Notes under the pieces: generated by a model
What the model was told of the DNA's origin: nothing
Seen by the model: only the letters and a program-made list of their open reading frames with translations
Databases searched by the model: none
NCBI GenBank assembly: GCA_954871525.1
Contig: OX940872.1
Coordinates: forward strand, 9,323,180-9,387,179
Reading direction: 5' to 3'
From: Parietaria judaica
Taxonomy: Eukaryota > Streptophyta > Magnoliopsida > Rosales > Urticaceae
Length of the DNA stretch: 64,000 nucleotides
Shown: piece after piece, positions 34,717-46,651 of the stretch
Position numbering within the stretch: position 1 is the first letter of the stretch
How the letters are laid out: every line of letters starts with the position of its first letter
Program-made: the position numbers and the translations under genes

Positions 34717-35403
34717 ATATAATTTTACCGTTCAAAACAAATCTCTATGTGTTATGAATTTCAAAATTCTGTACTGGTTTATTAATTGACATGGAAACAA
34801 ATTTGATTTTCCTCAATGTCGTTGACGCAGATTGGAGATTTGTGTTTTTTTTTTAAGTTATGGGTTTTATTTTATCATCTTTCTCCATGCCCAAAACCTA
34901 ACTAACTACGAGTGAATACGTTACGAGTTAAGTCATTTTCAATGCGACTGCATACATCAAACCATCTAATTTTGATCGGAGATATAATAGTATTTCGTGT
35001 TAAATTCCACTAAAATAGTAAAGTTTTAACATTATTAGTGGTTGTAGGTGCCTTTAGTGGTAGAAGAGAAATTAAACAAATGTTTGTAGTCAGTAGAAGA
35101 AAAACAAATTGAAATGTAAGTAAAAATTTCACAAAATTAGAATAGGTGAAAATATTTTTTTCATTGAAAATCGCTAAAAGAAGAAGACGAAAAGAAAAAT
35201 AATGAAGACTAACAAATCAACGACGAGTCGTTTATCATCTCCGAATTCAAACGACGTAAAAGTTTATCGTCGTAAGAAAACAATGTCGTTTTACTCAAGA
35301 CAAGCCTAACACGTGTACGCTCCAGATGTATCACACAGATCCCATCACCATGGGCGGCATATATTTACACATTTGTCCCTGCTGTACCGAAACGTTTCTG
35401 CAT
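34717..35403. other. Intergenic DNA
   Basis: AT-rich, with no gene or element recognised. Confidence 0.4.
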
Positions 35404-35411
35404 ATTATAAC

Positions 35412-35795
35412 TAGTGGTGTCAAGTGGGCCGGGGTGGGCCGGCCCGGCCCACAACCCACAAAGCCCGCATGTTAAACGGGGTGGGCTTGACCCGCCCCGT
35501 TCAATGTGCGGGGCGGGGCGGGGCGGGTTTTGGAAAAGCTATCAAGGCCCACCCTGGCCCATGAACCCGAGCCCACAATGTCACGGGGCGAGTCGGGGCG
35601 GGCTTTTACGAGTCGAATTTAGTGGGCTTTTACGAGTCGAATTTAGTGAGCTTAAAATATATAAGTTATATATAATTATATATAGTCAATAGTCAATACT
35701 TATACTATCGTTATTATTATATATTATAGTATCCAAAAACTCTAACTATAGTATTACTGTATTATATATAAAAGTAATATTAATATATCATATTA

Positions 35796-35843
<48 letters not shown>

Positions 35844-37146
35844 ATATAACAATATATAACAATTATTTATTATATATTTATATTATCATATTTTATTTCA
35901 TACGAGTATACACTAAACAGTATATGATTTTATAATTTATAATAAGCTATAAACTATAGTATATATATATATTCAATATTAATGATTATAGCAAATATAT
36001 ATTTATTATTATGAAATTAAAATGATTAATTAAATATGGATAAGTAAGTTACTATTTAATATTCGTTATATTTAATATTTTAAATGAATCATTAAACCGA
36101 AGGTCCGAAAGGACCGAAGCTAGTGAATAATGAAATTGATAAATAAGTTATGAAATTGAATAGCAAATTATAACTTGAAAGTATAAAATTAATGAATGTT
36201 GAATTGATTCATGAATTCAAGATATAGAGATTGAATAGTGAATATGAAATCGATATGATTAAGTTAATATGAAAGAGATTAATGAATCGTCAAACCAAAG
36301 GTCTGTAGCTAGTGAATAATGAAATTGATTTGTAAGTTATGAAATTGATTAGCGAATTACAACTTGAAAGTTTAAAATTAATGAACGTTGAATTGATTCG
36401 TGAATTTCAAGATCTAGAGGTTAAATTGTGAAGATGATAGTGATAATTGAATAATAAAATGAGAATAAGTGATTTTGAAATTAATTATTGAATACAGAAT
36501 TAGAATAGGGATTTATGAACGTGGCTAGTAATTATAAATTGTAAAATTGAAACTAGGCACTTAAGAAATTATGTTTTATACATGAAATCGCCTAATGTTG
36601 TAATTGATTAGTTCATTTTTAAACTAAAATTATAATAAGAGAATGTTCAAATCGATTAGCGAATTTTGATTAATAAAGTTCAAAAAAAAAATAGTTAAAA
36701 AATTAAAGAGCTACATTACGGAGAATATATATATATATATATATACAAAATAATTCAATAAATTATGTAATTAAAGTTAATTTTTAATTTCTATAACAAT
36801 AAAAAAATATTTAGAATAATTTTTTTAAATATTTTAATTAGTATAAGTATTATATAGTTTTTTAATTTTAAAAAATGGTTTATGTGGGCTTTTAAACGGG
36901 GCGGGGCGAGTTGGCCACGGGACGGGGCGGGTGGGCTTTTTGGGCGGGTTCGGGGCGGGGTGGGCTTTTTGGGCGGGGCGGGGCGGGTTCGGGGCGGGCC
37001 TAGGAAAGCATGACCCAGCCTGGCCCTTTTGATAGGGGCGGGCCTAGCCCGGCCCACAAAAAAACGGGACGGGGCGGGGCGAACCCGCTTTTTTAACGAG
37101 TCGGGGCGGGTGGGCCTGGGCCGGCCCGGCCCACTTGACACCTCTA
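35412..37146. mobile_element. Non-autonomous hAT element (1735 bp) with GGGGCGGG subterminal arrays
   Basis: The ends are TAGTGGTGTCAAGTGGGCCG and TAGAGGTGTCAAGTGGGCCG in inverse orientation. Exact 8-bp duplications ATTATAAC lie at 35404-35411 and 37147-37154. The outer 200-250 bp of each end are extremely GC-rich arrays of GGGGCGGG, GGGCTT and GGCCCGGCCC. The middle is AT-rich, with a (TTA)n run at 35795-35841 and a direct duplication of about 198 bp (AATGAATC at 36083 and 36281). There is no transposase. The right end stops 58 bases before the start codon of the HD-domain gene. Confidence 0.92.
36083..36480. repeat. Direct duplication, unit about 198 bp, inside the hAT element
   Basis: AATGAATCATTAAACCGAAG at 36083 and AATGAATCGTCAAACCAAAG at 36281 begin two copies that share GCTAGTGAATAATGAAATTG and AACTTGAAAGT blocks in order. 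Confidence 0.8.
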
Positions 37147-37204
37147 ATTATAACTAGAAAAGAAAGAAAAAAAAATAATAAAAAAGAAAAGAAAATAAAA
37201 AAAG

Positions 37205-40200
37205 ATGAGTTCGATGAGCCGAGTTTGGGCGTGTAAATCGTCGTCTTTGGTGTCCACACTCTCTTCTTTCTCTTCCACTCGCCTCCGATTCAAATCCGCC
37301 ACAGCCCACACTCCCTCACCGTCACCGTCACCGTCACACGACAGCGAGTACCGGATGGCCACGGAGGCGTCCCCGTCACCCTCCCCCGTCACCGGCGGTG
37401 ACGATACCACTCCTCCCCCTCCTTCTTCTTCTTCGGCTGCCTCGGCGATAGATTTCCTCTCGCTCTGTCACCGCCTCAAGGTAAGTCTACGAAGAACAGC
37501 AGTAGTGTTTCTTTCCCGAGAAAATGTGTGGGAAAATGACGATTCTCTGGTCTTGAAAAAAGACGACGAAGAGAGCGGGGTGGGTGAAGAGAGACGTGAA
37601 GGAGCCGGAGTCGATCGCGGATCACATGTACCGAATGGGAATCATGGCTCTCATCGCAACGGATATTCCCGGAATCGATCGCGACAGGTGACCTTGTTTG
37701 TTCTGGATATTTGGTTTCATTTTCGTGAGATGTGCGATTGTTAGAGTGATTCTTCTTCGTTGTGTGTTCGAATTTCAGGTGCGTGAAAATGGCCATTGTG
37801 CATGACATTGCAGAAGGTGAGAGAAATTTTCAGTGTGGAAATGCGTCGAGTATTATATATACACACATTATATATAGTGTATGGTCTTGTTTAGTGTCTA
37901 TATAGTGTTTATTTTACTTGTTGTATTAAGACTGCGAAAATGGCGTGATAGATGAAGAAAAAACGGTTGAATACAGATAACTTATTGTAGAAGAGAAACC
38001 GTGCGTGACCAAGTATGGCATATCGGGGGTATTTTAGTCGTGGTCGTAGTTTTTCAGTATTTCAAATTCGGTATTAGTACCAACCATTACCGACTACTGG
38101 TTCTATAAAAATCTAGTTTTCAGTAATGAAACTCTGTCAATTTAGAAACACTAATGGCTACCGGTAATACTAGTCTTATAAAATAATTACTATGATAAAC
38201 CGAGACGGTGTATATGGTTTTTGATTTTTACCCGAAATACCGAGAATGGTATTCAAGGCTGGACAAAGTTTCACCCCTAACTTATCTTACTTGGTAATAC
38301 GATATGGTACGTTTCAGTTTGTTCTTTTGAGTTTGTGTTATCGGTGTTTTCTTCATTTAATAGCCATCGTCGGAGACATTACCCCTTCATGCGGAATCTC
38401 GAAAGCCGAGAAGAGCCGACGAGAAACTGAAGCACTAGAGCACATGTGCAAATTACTTGGAGGAGGGTCAAGAGGTAACTTCCTTTACTATTTGAGTTAG
38501 CTATTTTTTTCTTCTTCATTTTTATCTCTCTGCTAGAAACTTATTTCTTTGTTAATTTCTATTACTAGCTGAGGAGATAGCTGAGCTTTGGAAGGAATAT
38601 GAGAATAATTCTTCACCAGAAGCTAAAATTGTCAAGGACTTTGACAAGGTACCTTTCAACTTACTATCTAACTACCTATATTGGCATGTTGATGCAATTT
38701 CCCCCCATTAACTTTAGCTTTTGGCTGCATTGGCCCCTTGTACTTCTAAAAGTAAAGCGTGACTAAATCTAGAGTATTTTCATCAAAAAAAAAGAAGAAG
38801 AAGAATTATTTGTCTTAATTCTGATAATACTTTCATCTTAATATTTTTTTAACAACTAGGTTTGTTTATTGCTTCACAGTAGTTTCATAAGTTTTGATAT
38901 CGCTCGATAATCAATTGCCAAAAATAATTTCAAGTAAATCATATGTCGCAAACAAGTTGGCAGTTGTTTTGAACGCACAAGGGGGCATGGCATTGTTGCC
39001 AAAAATATAAATTTTAGGGGGCAAACTGCACCAATGTAATCCGTAGTTAGAGGTACTTCTATTTCAAAGGCGCCAAAATTATGAACATGGTTTTAGGAAT
39101 ATTAATGCAAATATAAGGAGACATTTCAGAGAATTTCATGCTTCTAACAACATAAATGAGATTTGAGGAATTTTTGTAACAAAAAAGATCAATATTTAGG
39201 TACTATTCTTGCTTGTGTAGTCATGCTCAAATAACATTACTGACAAAAATAATACCAATCATAGATGTTCCCTGAAATTAAACTGTGGTTAAATGTTCGG
39301 AAGATATGTTTGTCGCGTCGAAGGACACATTTTACTCGATGTAGAAGTATTAGTTACGGGCTGAGTTCGATTCTCGTAAAAGAATTTTCACAATCAGTTG
39401 CTTAATGATTAGTAATATATGTTTTTCTATATGCTTTGCTGATATATAATTGGGATAATAGCGGCATAAGTCCTCAACCTTTACTTAACTGGGGCGGCAT
39501 AGCCCCAAGCTCATTTAATAGCGGTATAAGTACCAAAAGATGATTTCCGTCCATATTTGACTAACGGAAGTAGTCAACGTTTGCATGGTTAGCTTCTCGT
39601 CAACGTGGACGCCACGTAATCGACATGTCACCATACATGTCATCCTCAATCACCATTAATTTTGCATTAAATTTGAATCCCTCCATCACCACATGCGAGG
39701 GCAATGGTTCGAATCCCTCCATCACCATTAATTTTGCATTAAATTTGATGACACGAGGATGACGTGTGTGGTGACATGTCGGATTACATGGCGTCCACGT
39801 TGACGAGAAGCTGACCACGCAAACGTTGACTACTTCCGTTAGTCAAATATGGACGGAAATCATCTTTTGATACTTATACCGCTATTAAATGAGGTTGGGC
39901 TATGCCGCCCCAGTTGAGTAAAGGTTGAGGACTTATGCCGCTATTATCCCTATATAATTTTATAGATTAGCCAAGTAATACTTCTTGCTTCTTAATTTGT
40001 TTTGAATAGGTGGAAATGATACTTCAAGCTTTAGAATATGAAACTGGTAAGTCCCTTCATACCGCTAAATAACTTATTCGACAAGTGTTGAATTCATTAT
40101 CGTCCCCGCGAATTCGGTTTTCTATTTGAAAACAAAAGCTTATTATGGATTTTATGCAGAACAAGGCAAGGACCTGGAAGAGTTTTTCCAGTCAACAGCT

Positions 40201-40359
40201 GGTAAAGTCTCTCTTTTTCGTCGTTTCCTTCTCTTAAACCCGTGATTTCAAAAGAATATCTGAACTTGTAGAAATTGAAAATTGGCAGGGAAGTTCCAGA
40301 CAGAGTTGGGCAAGGCATGGGCCTTAGAGATCGCATCGAGAAGGAAAAAAGACGGCTAA
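37205..40359 (+). CDS. HDDC2: HD-domain phosphohydrolase, HDDC2/YfbR (5'-deoxynucleotidase) type
   Basis: Eight exons join in phase to give 259 aa: 37205-37480, 37563-37687, 37779-37816, 38364-38474, 38569-38648, 40010-40046, 40160-40201 and 40289-40359. The metal-binding HD signature is clear: H113 in ADHMYRM, H142-D143 in AIVHDIAE, and the downstream KDFDKVEM segment. Related bacterial and yeast enzymes remove phosphate from deoxynucleoside 5'-monophosphates, so a nucleotide clean-up role is likely. The first 60-70 residues are rich in S, R and T and look like an organelle transit peptide. An in-frame ATG at 37355 (MATEASPSP) would give a shorter form without it. All introns are GT..AG. Intron 5 (1361 bp) is enlarged by a Mutator-type MITE, and a hAT element ends 58 bases upstream of the start codon, so the promoter must lie within or beyond that element. 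Confidence 0.92.
39452..39950. mobile_element. Foldback Mutator-type MITE (499 bp) in intron 5 of the HD-domain gene
   Basis: The same family as 7607-8073: it begins GGGATAATAGCGGCATAAGT and ends with its inverse, with long complementary arms. Exact 9-bp duplications TATATAATT lie at 39443-39451 and 39951-39959. The centre carries a small duplication (GAATCCCTCCATCACC twice). It lies wholly within the intron and does not disturb splice sites. Confidence 0.92.
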
Positions 40360-40828
40360 ATATTCTGTAATCTTCTTTCATTTTGCTATCTTTGGTTCCA
40401 CATTCGAAGTTTCTAACAACTTGCTAACGTTAGAAATAAATGAAACCGGACCGCCTATCCTTTATGTTTTTGGTGTGGATTTGGCCATTTTTCAACAATT
40501 TAACAGAAAATTTAACAACTTCTGTAATTTAAAAATTATTGTGAAGGTTGTACTCCAAAAAGTAAAATAATTGTTTTTTAAACTCTTAAATTATAAAAAC
40601 CAATAAATTTTCAAACTAGTAATTTCTGCTATGATCTTATTTATTGGTAGTTTTTGGGTCATCTGATAAAATGCTTGTAAAGCCATACATGTACGGCAAT
40701 GGAAGCAACAAAAATTCACTGTTTTATTGTATGGAAGAGCAATGCAAGGCTTCACATCACACGTGCGTAAATATAAGATAATATTTACATACACAACAAA
40801 GGAAATTTAAATAGTATTCTTCAGCCTC

Positions 40829-43800
40829 TCAAGTCTCCACAAGCTTGCTCAGCTTTCTAGTTATCAACCTCTCAGCAAAACTCTCACTCCTTTCATATTC
40901 ACGCCTGTAAATCAGAATCATTTTTACTCGTATTTTCGAAGAAAAAACAAAACAAAACGAATCGATATTTATTTATTAGAAAACCCACAAAATGCCCAAA
41001 AAACACGTAAGGTTTATGAAAAATGCCCATAGTTTCAAAAAACTATTTTATACCCATTAATAAATTAATTTAGACCATTTTATCCCTAATTACAGTTTTT
41101 AATTTTCGTTTTATTTATTTATTAATATTTTTAATTCGAAAATTTTAAAATAACAATTATGACGGTTGACTCAGCCATTAATTATCATATTTAATTTTAA
41201 AAATATTTTATAATTAATTCAAATTTAAAGCCACTTTCTCTCTCTATCACACACACGTTTCTCACTCTCTTTCTCTCTCTCTCTCTCCCCGATATTTAGC
41301 TATTTATAAGGAAACTAAACGATTTTATGTATTTTGTTATCAACTGATTTATAAAATATCGTAACTATATTTACAGTTTTTACAGGTTAATAAAATTTTG
41401 GAAAATATACATACAATTTTTTACGCAAAAATCGTAAATATATTTACGTAAATATAGTCGTAAATATAATTACATAAAAATACAAAATCGTAAATTTAGT
41501 TACGTAAAAATAGAGAATTGTAAATATAGTTTCGTAAATATAGTTGCGTAAATTTTTTTTAAAGATTCGTAAATTCAGTTACGTAAAAAAAAGGCTGAAA
41601 TAATATGATTGAGTTTTAATTGATTTTTGAAAATTTGATTGTAACTGAATATGATTGAGTTTTAATTGATTGACTTTTAAATCGATTTTAATTTTAATCT
41701 TGTTTGTAAATTATCAGCCGTTCAAAATATGAGGATATTTTTTTTTCGAAAATTAATTGTAAAAGGATAATATGATTCAGTTATTTTTGCTACAATTAAG
41801 GAGGAGGTTTGTTTTTGTTCTTATTTTATACGACTAATTAATTAAAAATTAAATAATTTTAAAAATATTTTAACTTCTCTCATTAATTAACACGTAGAAT
41901 GCAAAAAGGGTATTTTGGTCTACATTGTATATATTTGGTGGTTGTGAACGCAAAATATAGGAATGGGCAATTTTTTGAAACCTTGAGTCTCAAATGGGCA
42001 TTTGTTTCATTTATCCTTTATTTATTGGTACTTTTACCTAGGAGGCATGGAGATTAGGGGGCTCAAGCTTTGTGCAAGCTTAATAGTCTTCTCATCAGTG
42101 TTAACTATCTGATTAAAGCAAAAGTATCTCCCACACGTTGATCGGTCTTCGAAAGCTCGGATATGGACGTCGACGAGGAATTCAATGTTCACGAACGCTA
42201 ACACCCCGTTTTCGTACATTTGAGCCGCCCCTACACCGAGAACTTGATTTTAAGTGTTGTACTCCAAGCATATTGTGCCATTATTTTGGTGAAAATTGAA
42301 GAGTAGTACCATTGAGATAGGACATTGTGGAGAGTGGGTTTTGTTGGGCCACACTGGGCCCAATAACAAGCCCAGCGTTGACCGAGACCATGTCAAGCAT
42401 GCGGTCCATGGCTAAGGCCCATGCAGCCTTCTCTGAGAGTGTCTTTGCTAGTGCTTGCCACAGCTACACTCCAAAACAATATTATAGATCAGATTTCTAA
42501 TATTCTTATATAAGGATGTTTACGGCAAATATATATACCTTTAATTCGAATTAAATTTACCGCATTTTTTTTACTTCCTCTCTCTCTATATATTATATAT
42601 ATATACATACATAGTGTCTATTGCAGTCTAATTGGGATGAATTGGTGATGTATCATTATGAATTTCCTAAAGCAAATATTCCATGAATTACTAAAGAAAG
42701 TCATGTGTGCATCATTAATAATAAGATATTTTGGACAACTTTTAGAGTAAAATTATATGAATGCACATGTAGAACCTTCTTTTGCACCTACTCTATACGT
42801 GGTACTAAAAAAAGTCTCCGAAAACAGTTTAAAACTGATTTAATATTATAATTTATCAGAATCTCCAATCATCCATAATTCGAATCCATTATCAAATAAA
42901 GAAAAATATAAGCTGGGTAATAGGCGTTTATCTTTTTTTTTTTGTGAGGCTCAAAAGATTACTAAAGATAATCCTAGATTATATGACCAATTTAAAATTA
43001 TGGTTTAAATTATTTCGTTGACAATTATCGTAGATTTGTCTTATATGATAGATGATAGCAGAATTCAATTTCGTCACTACAATGAATGTCACACAAAATA
43101 AATTCTTAAGAAGAGATTTTAATTGTCTAGACAAAAATAAACGGAGAAAAGGACAAGCAATGAGGACCTAACAAGAAAATAAAGGACATTAATATAAGAA
43201 AGATTTTCATGATATGAGCTGATTATGAAGAGTTAAATCATACACCGTTGTTTATTTATTGCTATGTCGTTATCGATTAAGACTATAACGGACAGCTAAT
43301 GCATATATATATAAAAAATACAGAATAATAAAAAATAAAATAAAAATACTAAGATATTAGGCCGCTTAGCACAACTTAATTTTTTTTAAAAATATTTTTA
43401 GTTACAGTTTAAAAAAAAAAACTTGACAATATTTGGTAAACTCTTTACGAAGTAGTTGTTGCTGGTGACAAAAAATGACAAAAAATAATTTAGCGTTTGG
43501 TAAAAAAATTATTTAAACTAAAAAGACTAAAATAGACTAAAATCGTATTTAAAAAAAAAACTACGAATCCTATCTTTTATGATTTATGTAAAAAAAGAAA
43601 AAAATTAAAATCGTTTTTGTATTATTTAAAAAAAAAATTGCCAAACACTTGAAAAAGAGTTTAGTTTTTTTTTAAAAATTAATCTGAATTAAATGCACTT
43701 ATTAACATTTAGCAACATAAATACGCGCGAGTTGGTGTTTTGAGTTGACAAGTTCTAAAATTGTGGTGCTAATTTTTTTAGTCCAGAAATTTATGATAGA

Positions 43801-46651
43801 TGGTTTTTAGTTTTTTCTTTTTTTTAATCAAAATTTATTTAGTGTTTTGTACTTGTTATGTGTATATTTGGAATTATTAAAAATTTAGGTGACGTTTGGT
43901 TAACTGGTTTGGGAAACCAATTTAGCAAATTGGTTTGGGAAAGTAGTCTGAGAGTTTAGTCTACCAAACCAGTTTGGGAGTTTGATTTTTGAACTACTGT
44001 TTAGTTTTTTGTTAATTTTGGTTGAATATAAATGAAAAAATACTATAAAACACAATTTATGATGTTACTAAAAAGAAAGTTTGTTTTATTTGAAAGTAAT
44101 ATATATTAATATTATGTCTTAAAATATTTGCCATATAATACAAATATTATTCATATTTCACGACTCTAATAACATGTTTAAATAATGTAATATAGAGTAG
44201 TAAATATTCCGTTCAAGAGTTTATATTATTGTAATTAAGTTAGTATTTAATAATATACACAATGTATATTTGTTAATATGATAGTAATATTATTAAAATT
44301 TATTATTATATAAAAAAATAATTTTTATAATCTATTATATAAGTTAATTTCATAGTTAATATTTTATTATAAATAGTACAATAATATTATAGAAAGATAA
44401 TATATTATTATTGTTTTATATTGTACTATTGAGTTGAAGACCGAAGACAGAAAACAACTTCAAGTCGTTTTCTGTTTTCCTTCATTAAAATTTCAGTGGT
44501 CTGCGAGACTGGTCTCGAAAAACAAAGACAACTGACAAACAAACGTGGTCTGCGAAACCAATATGACACTGTTTGAAATTAAAATCAGAAACTGGTCTCC
44601 GAGACCATAACCAAACGCCCCTTTACGTTCTAAAAGAAGTCAAAATTCATTGATCCAGGTATTGCGAAGACCAACGGTAATGGAATATACTTTTGCCGTT
44701 AGTGCAAACTTTAAAACATGCCTGTCTAGTCTAGTATGATAAAACGCAAAAGTAGTCATTTAATGATATTATACTTTCTCGTGATATATATATATATATA
44801 TATATGTTTTTCTATTTATAAATTACACTAATGGTTAAAAAATTGTGCACGTGAATTATAAAATAGAGGAAAAGACAACATCAATATTAATTATAAAAAA
44901 AAAAAATGAGAGAGAGAGAGTAGTCGTGATTCTCTGTATGACTTTCCAGAAAGTTATAATCCATGAATGATTAACTCAACCATTCAAAAAGTCGTATTTC
45001 TTTTTGTAAAAATAATTGAGTGCATTTTTCACTTCAAAGTCTACATACATTTCATCTATGTCACATAAACAAAAAAATATGCAAAAACAAATACAGTAAA
45101 AAGACAACAAAGTGCACTTTAATTTGTAAGAGGGTATAAATCATCATTAATTTTAATTACATTTTAAGAAGATTTTAGGTGAAAATTTTCCTTTATCTAC
45201 TTTTATGTTAATTATACCGTAAAAAAACCCATATCGGTGTATTAGCTTTAAAAAAAATTGTACTTAAAGTCTATTTCTTACAAGTAAGTCTTTGAACTCA
45301 ATTATTGCCACGTCGCTCAACTACAACGTGGAAAATTACTTTTTTATTTATTTTATAAATAATCAATCATTTTTTAATTATAATAAATATTAATATTAAA
45401 TTACTATCAATACTTTTATACATAAATATTGGTGTTGCCAAATTCCATAAATATCTTTGTAACATGTCAATTTTATACATAGCAATAAAAAAGATGATAA
45501 AATTCTGACCTTTAATTTCCGGCAGAAATCCTGATTACTCCAAGACCTCTCATCAATGGTAATCTCAGAAGAAATGTTATCTCTCCAAATGGAAGAAGTC
45601 AAAGAAGAAGTGAAGACAATTTTGGAAATGCTCTCTGTTTGCCCACAAGCTTCCATCACATTTATTGACCCTCTTACCTCCCAGTCCACCATTTTCTCCT
45701 AAATTCACACCCCACAAATAGTTTTGTTACTTCCGCCGAAATGAAATTCCGTCCAAATTGATTAGCCGTTATAAACCCAAACAAAGAATCTGAATCGGGA
45801 ATCCGGTTCCATTTTTTTCGCGAACCGGAATTTCGATTACGAAATTAGAAATATCAGAATTCAGCATCCATAATACTATGTCAGAATTGATGAGCCGCTA
45901 AAACACGGAATTTATGTATATTCGGAATTCGAAATCGAGGTGACCAAAAAATGTGGAAATTGAAAAACCAAGGAAGACCCAAATGAGAAATTGACCAAAA
46001 AATTAATCTAGGTGACCAAAAAATATAGAGATTTTGGGAAATGATTACTATATATAAAAAAAAAATTAAAAAAAAATACTAACATCATATCCATCTTCAC
46101 TGTCTAGGCAGCAAAACAGGCCAACACATCCCTGGAGAGCCAATAGAATTGAGTGATAGTCAAGAACATCAACTTCGAACACTGACAATCTCTCCTCCAA
46201 CTTCTCCATTTCTCTTATTTTCTTCACTATCTCTGATTCTCCTGCAAATTTCAATTACATTAACCAAACAATCAACATGATTTAGTAAGACATTTTTTTT
46301 TTCTTCAAATTTTTATGTCACGGGCTCCAATCCAGTATTGAACATAGCGGCCACGGGCATGGAATATATAGCTCACAGAAATTAGGTGTTGAAGCCCATT
46401 TCCGGCCACGGACAGGTTTATCGGTATCTCAACGATACAAGTTTAAATACTCGCTCGATCATTTAAGCCCTCGATAAGCGGATCAGAATCGGATGGTACG
46501 TAGATATCATAATACATGAGGACTCACCATTAAAGCTGGTCTGAATAGCTGCATGAACAGCGTAGCCTTTGGTGAGCAAGCCTTTGAGGATCCAAAACCC
46601 AACATACGTTGACGCATCAACCACGCAAACGACAGGTTTCTCGTACTCCAT
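40829..46651 (-). CDS. Cinnamoyl-CoA-reductase-like Rossmann protein with altered active site
   Basis: Six exons join in phase to give 297 aa: 46651-46528, 46241-46084, 45698-45510, 42463-42310, 42230-42038 and 40904-40829. The fold is that of the extended SDR family (VCVVDASTYVGFWILKGLL at 8-26; VFEVDVLD; KIVFTSSL; NAGLVIGP), and it resembles the cinnamoyl-CoA-reductase-related plant proteins such as At2g23910 and At4g30470 (from memory). The glycine-rich cofactor loop is degenerate, with D-A-S-T-Y-V-G in place of G-x-x-G-x-x-G. The catalytic Y-x-x-x-K reads Q160-A-L-A-K164, so the proton-donating tyrosine is missing. A reductase role in lignin synthesis should therefore not be assumed. The last exon (ending KLSKLVET) lies over 1.1 kb from the fifth and was placed by phase and by its match to the family's C terminus. 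Introns 3 and 5 are swollen by MITEs. Confidence 0.85.
40978..42016. mobile_element. MITE filling intron 5 of the reductase-like gene
   Basis: The left end reads AGAAAACCCACAAAATGCCC and the right end, inverted, GGATAAATGAAACAAATGCCC. The flanks repeat TTTATTTATT (40968-40977 and 42017-42026), a 9-10 bp duplication pointing to a Mutator-type element. The interior carries a CT-rich tract (41264-41288) and a degenerate array of GTAAATATAGTTACGTAAA-like units (about 41390-41590). There is no coding capacity. Confidence 0.7.
41390..41590. repeat. Degenerate GTAAATATAGTTACGTAAA minisatellite
   Basis: About seven diverged units of roughly 20-30 bases, each with CGTAAAT or ACGTAAA, lie in tandem inside the intronic MITE. 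Confidence 0.65.
43358..43705. mobile_element. Small MITE in intron 3 of the reductase-like gene
   Basis: It shares ordered blocks with 59618-59978: TTTGGTAAACT, TTAGCGTTTGGTAAAAAAA, CTACGAATCCTA, and the AAACACTTGAAAAAGAGTTTAG and AGTTTAGTTT segments. The ends are eroded and I cannot define a target duplication. Borders are approximate. Confidence 0.55.
43888..44621. mobile_element. Terminal-inverted-repeat MITE in intron 3 of the reductase-like gene
   Basis: The ends are GGTGACGTTTGGTTAACTGG and, inverted, GGGGCGTTTGGTTATGGTCT. Within, GGTTTGGGAAACCAA and GGTCTCGAAAAAC motifs recur near the ends, and the centre is AT-rich. The flanking bases allow a 3-bp TTA duplication (PIF/Harbinger) or no clear one, so the superfamily is unsettled. 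Confidence 0.6.

Noticed and set aside
39705..39730. A tRNA T-loop-like GGTTCGAATCCC
   Set aside because: It is in the centre of the MITE at 39452-39950. No acceptor stem, anticodon arm or D arm can be formed around it.
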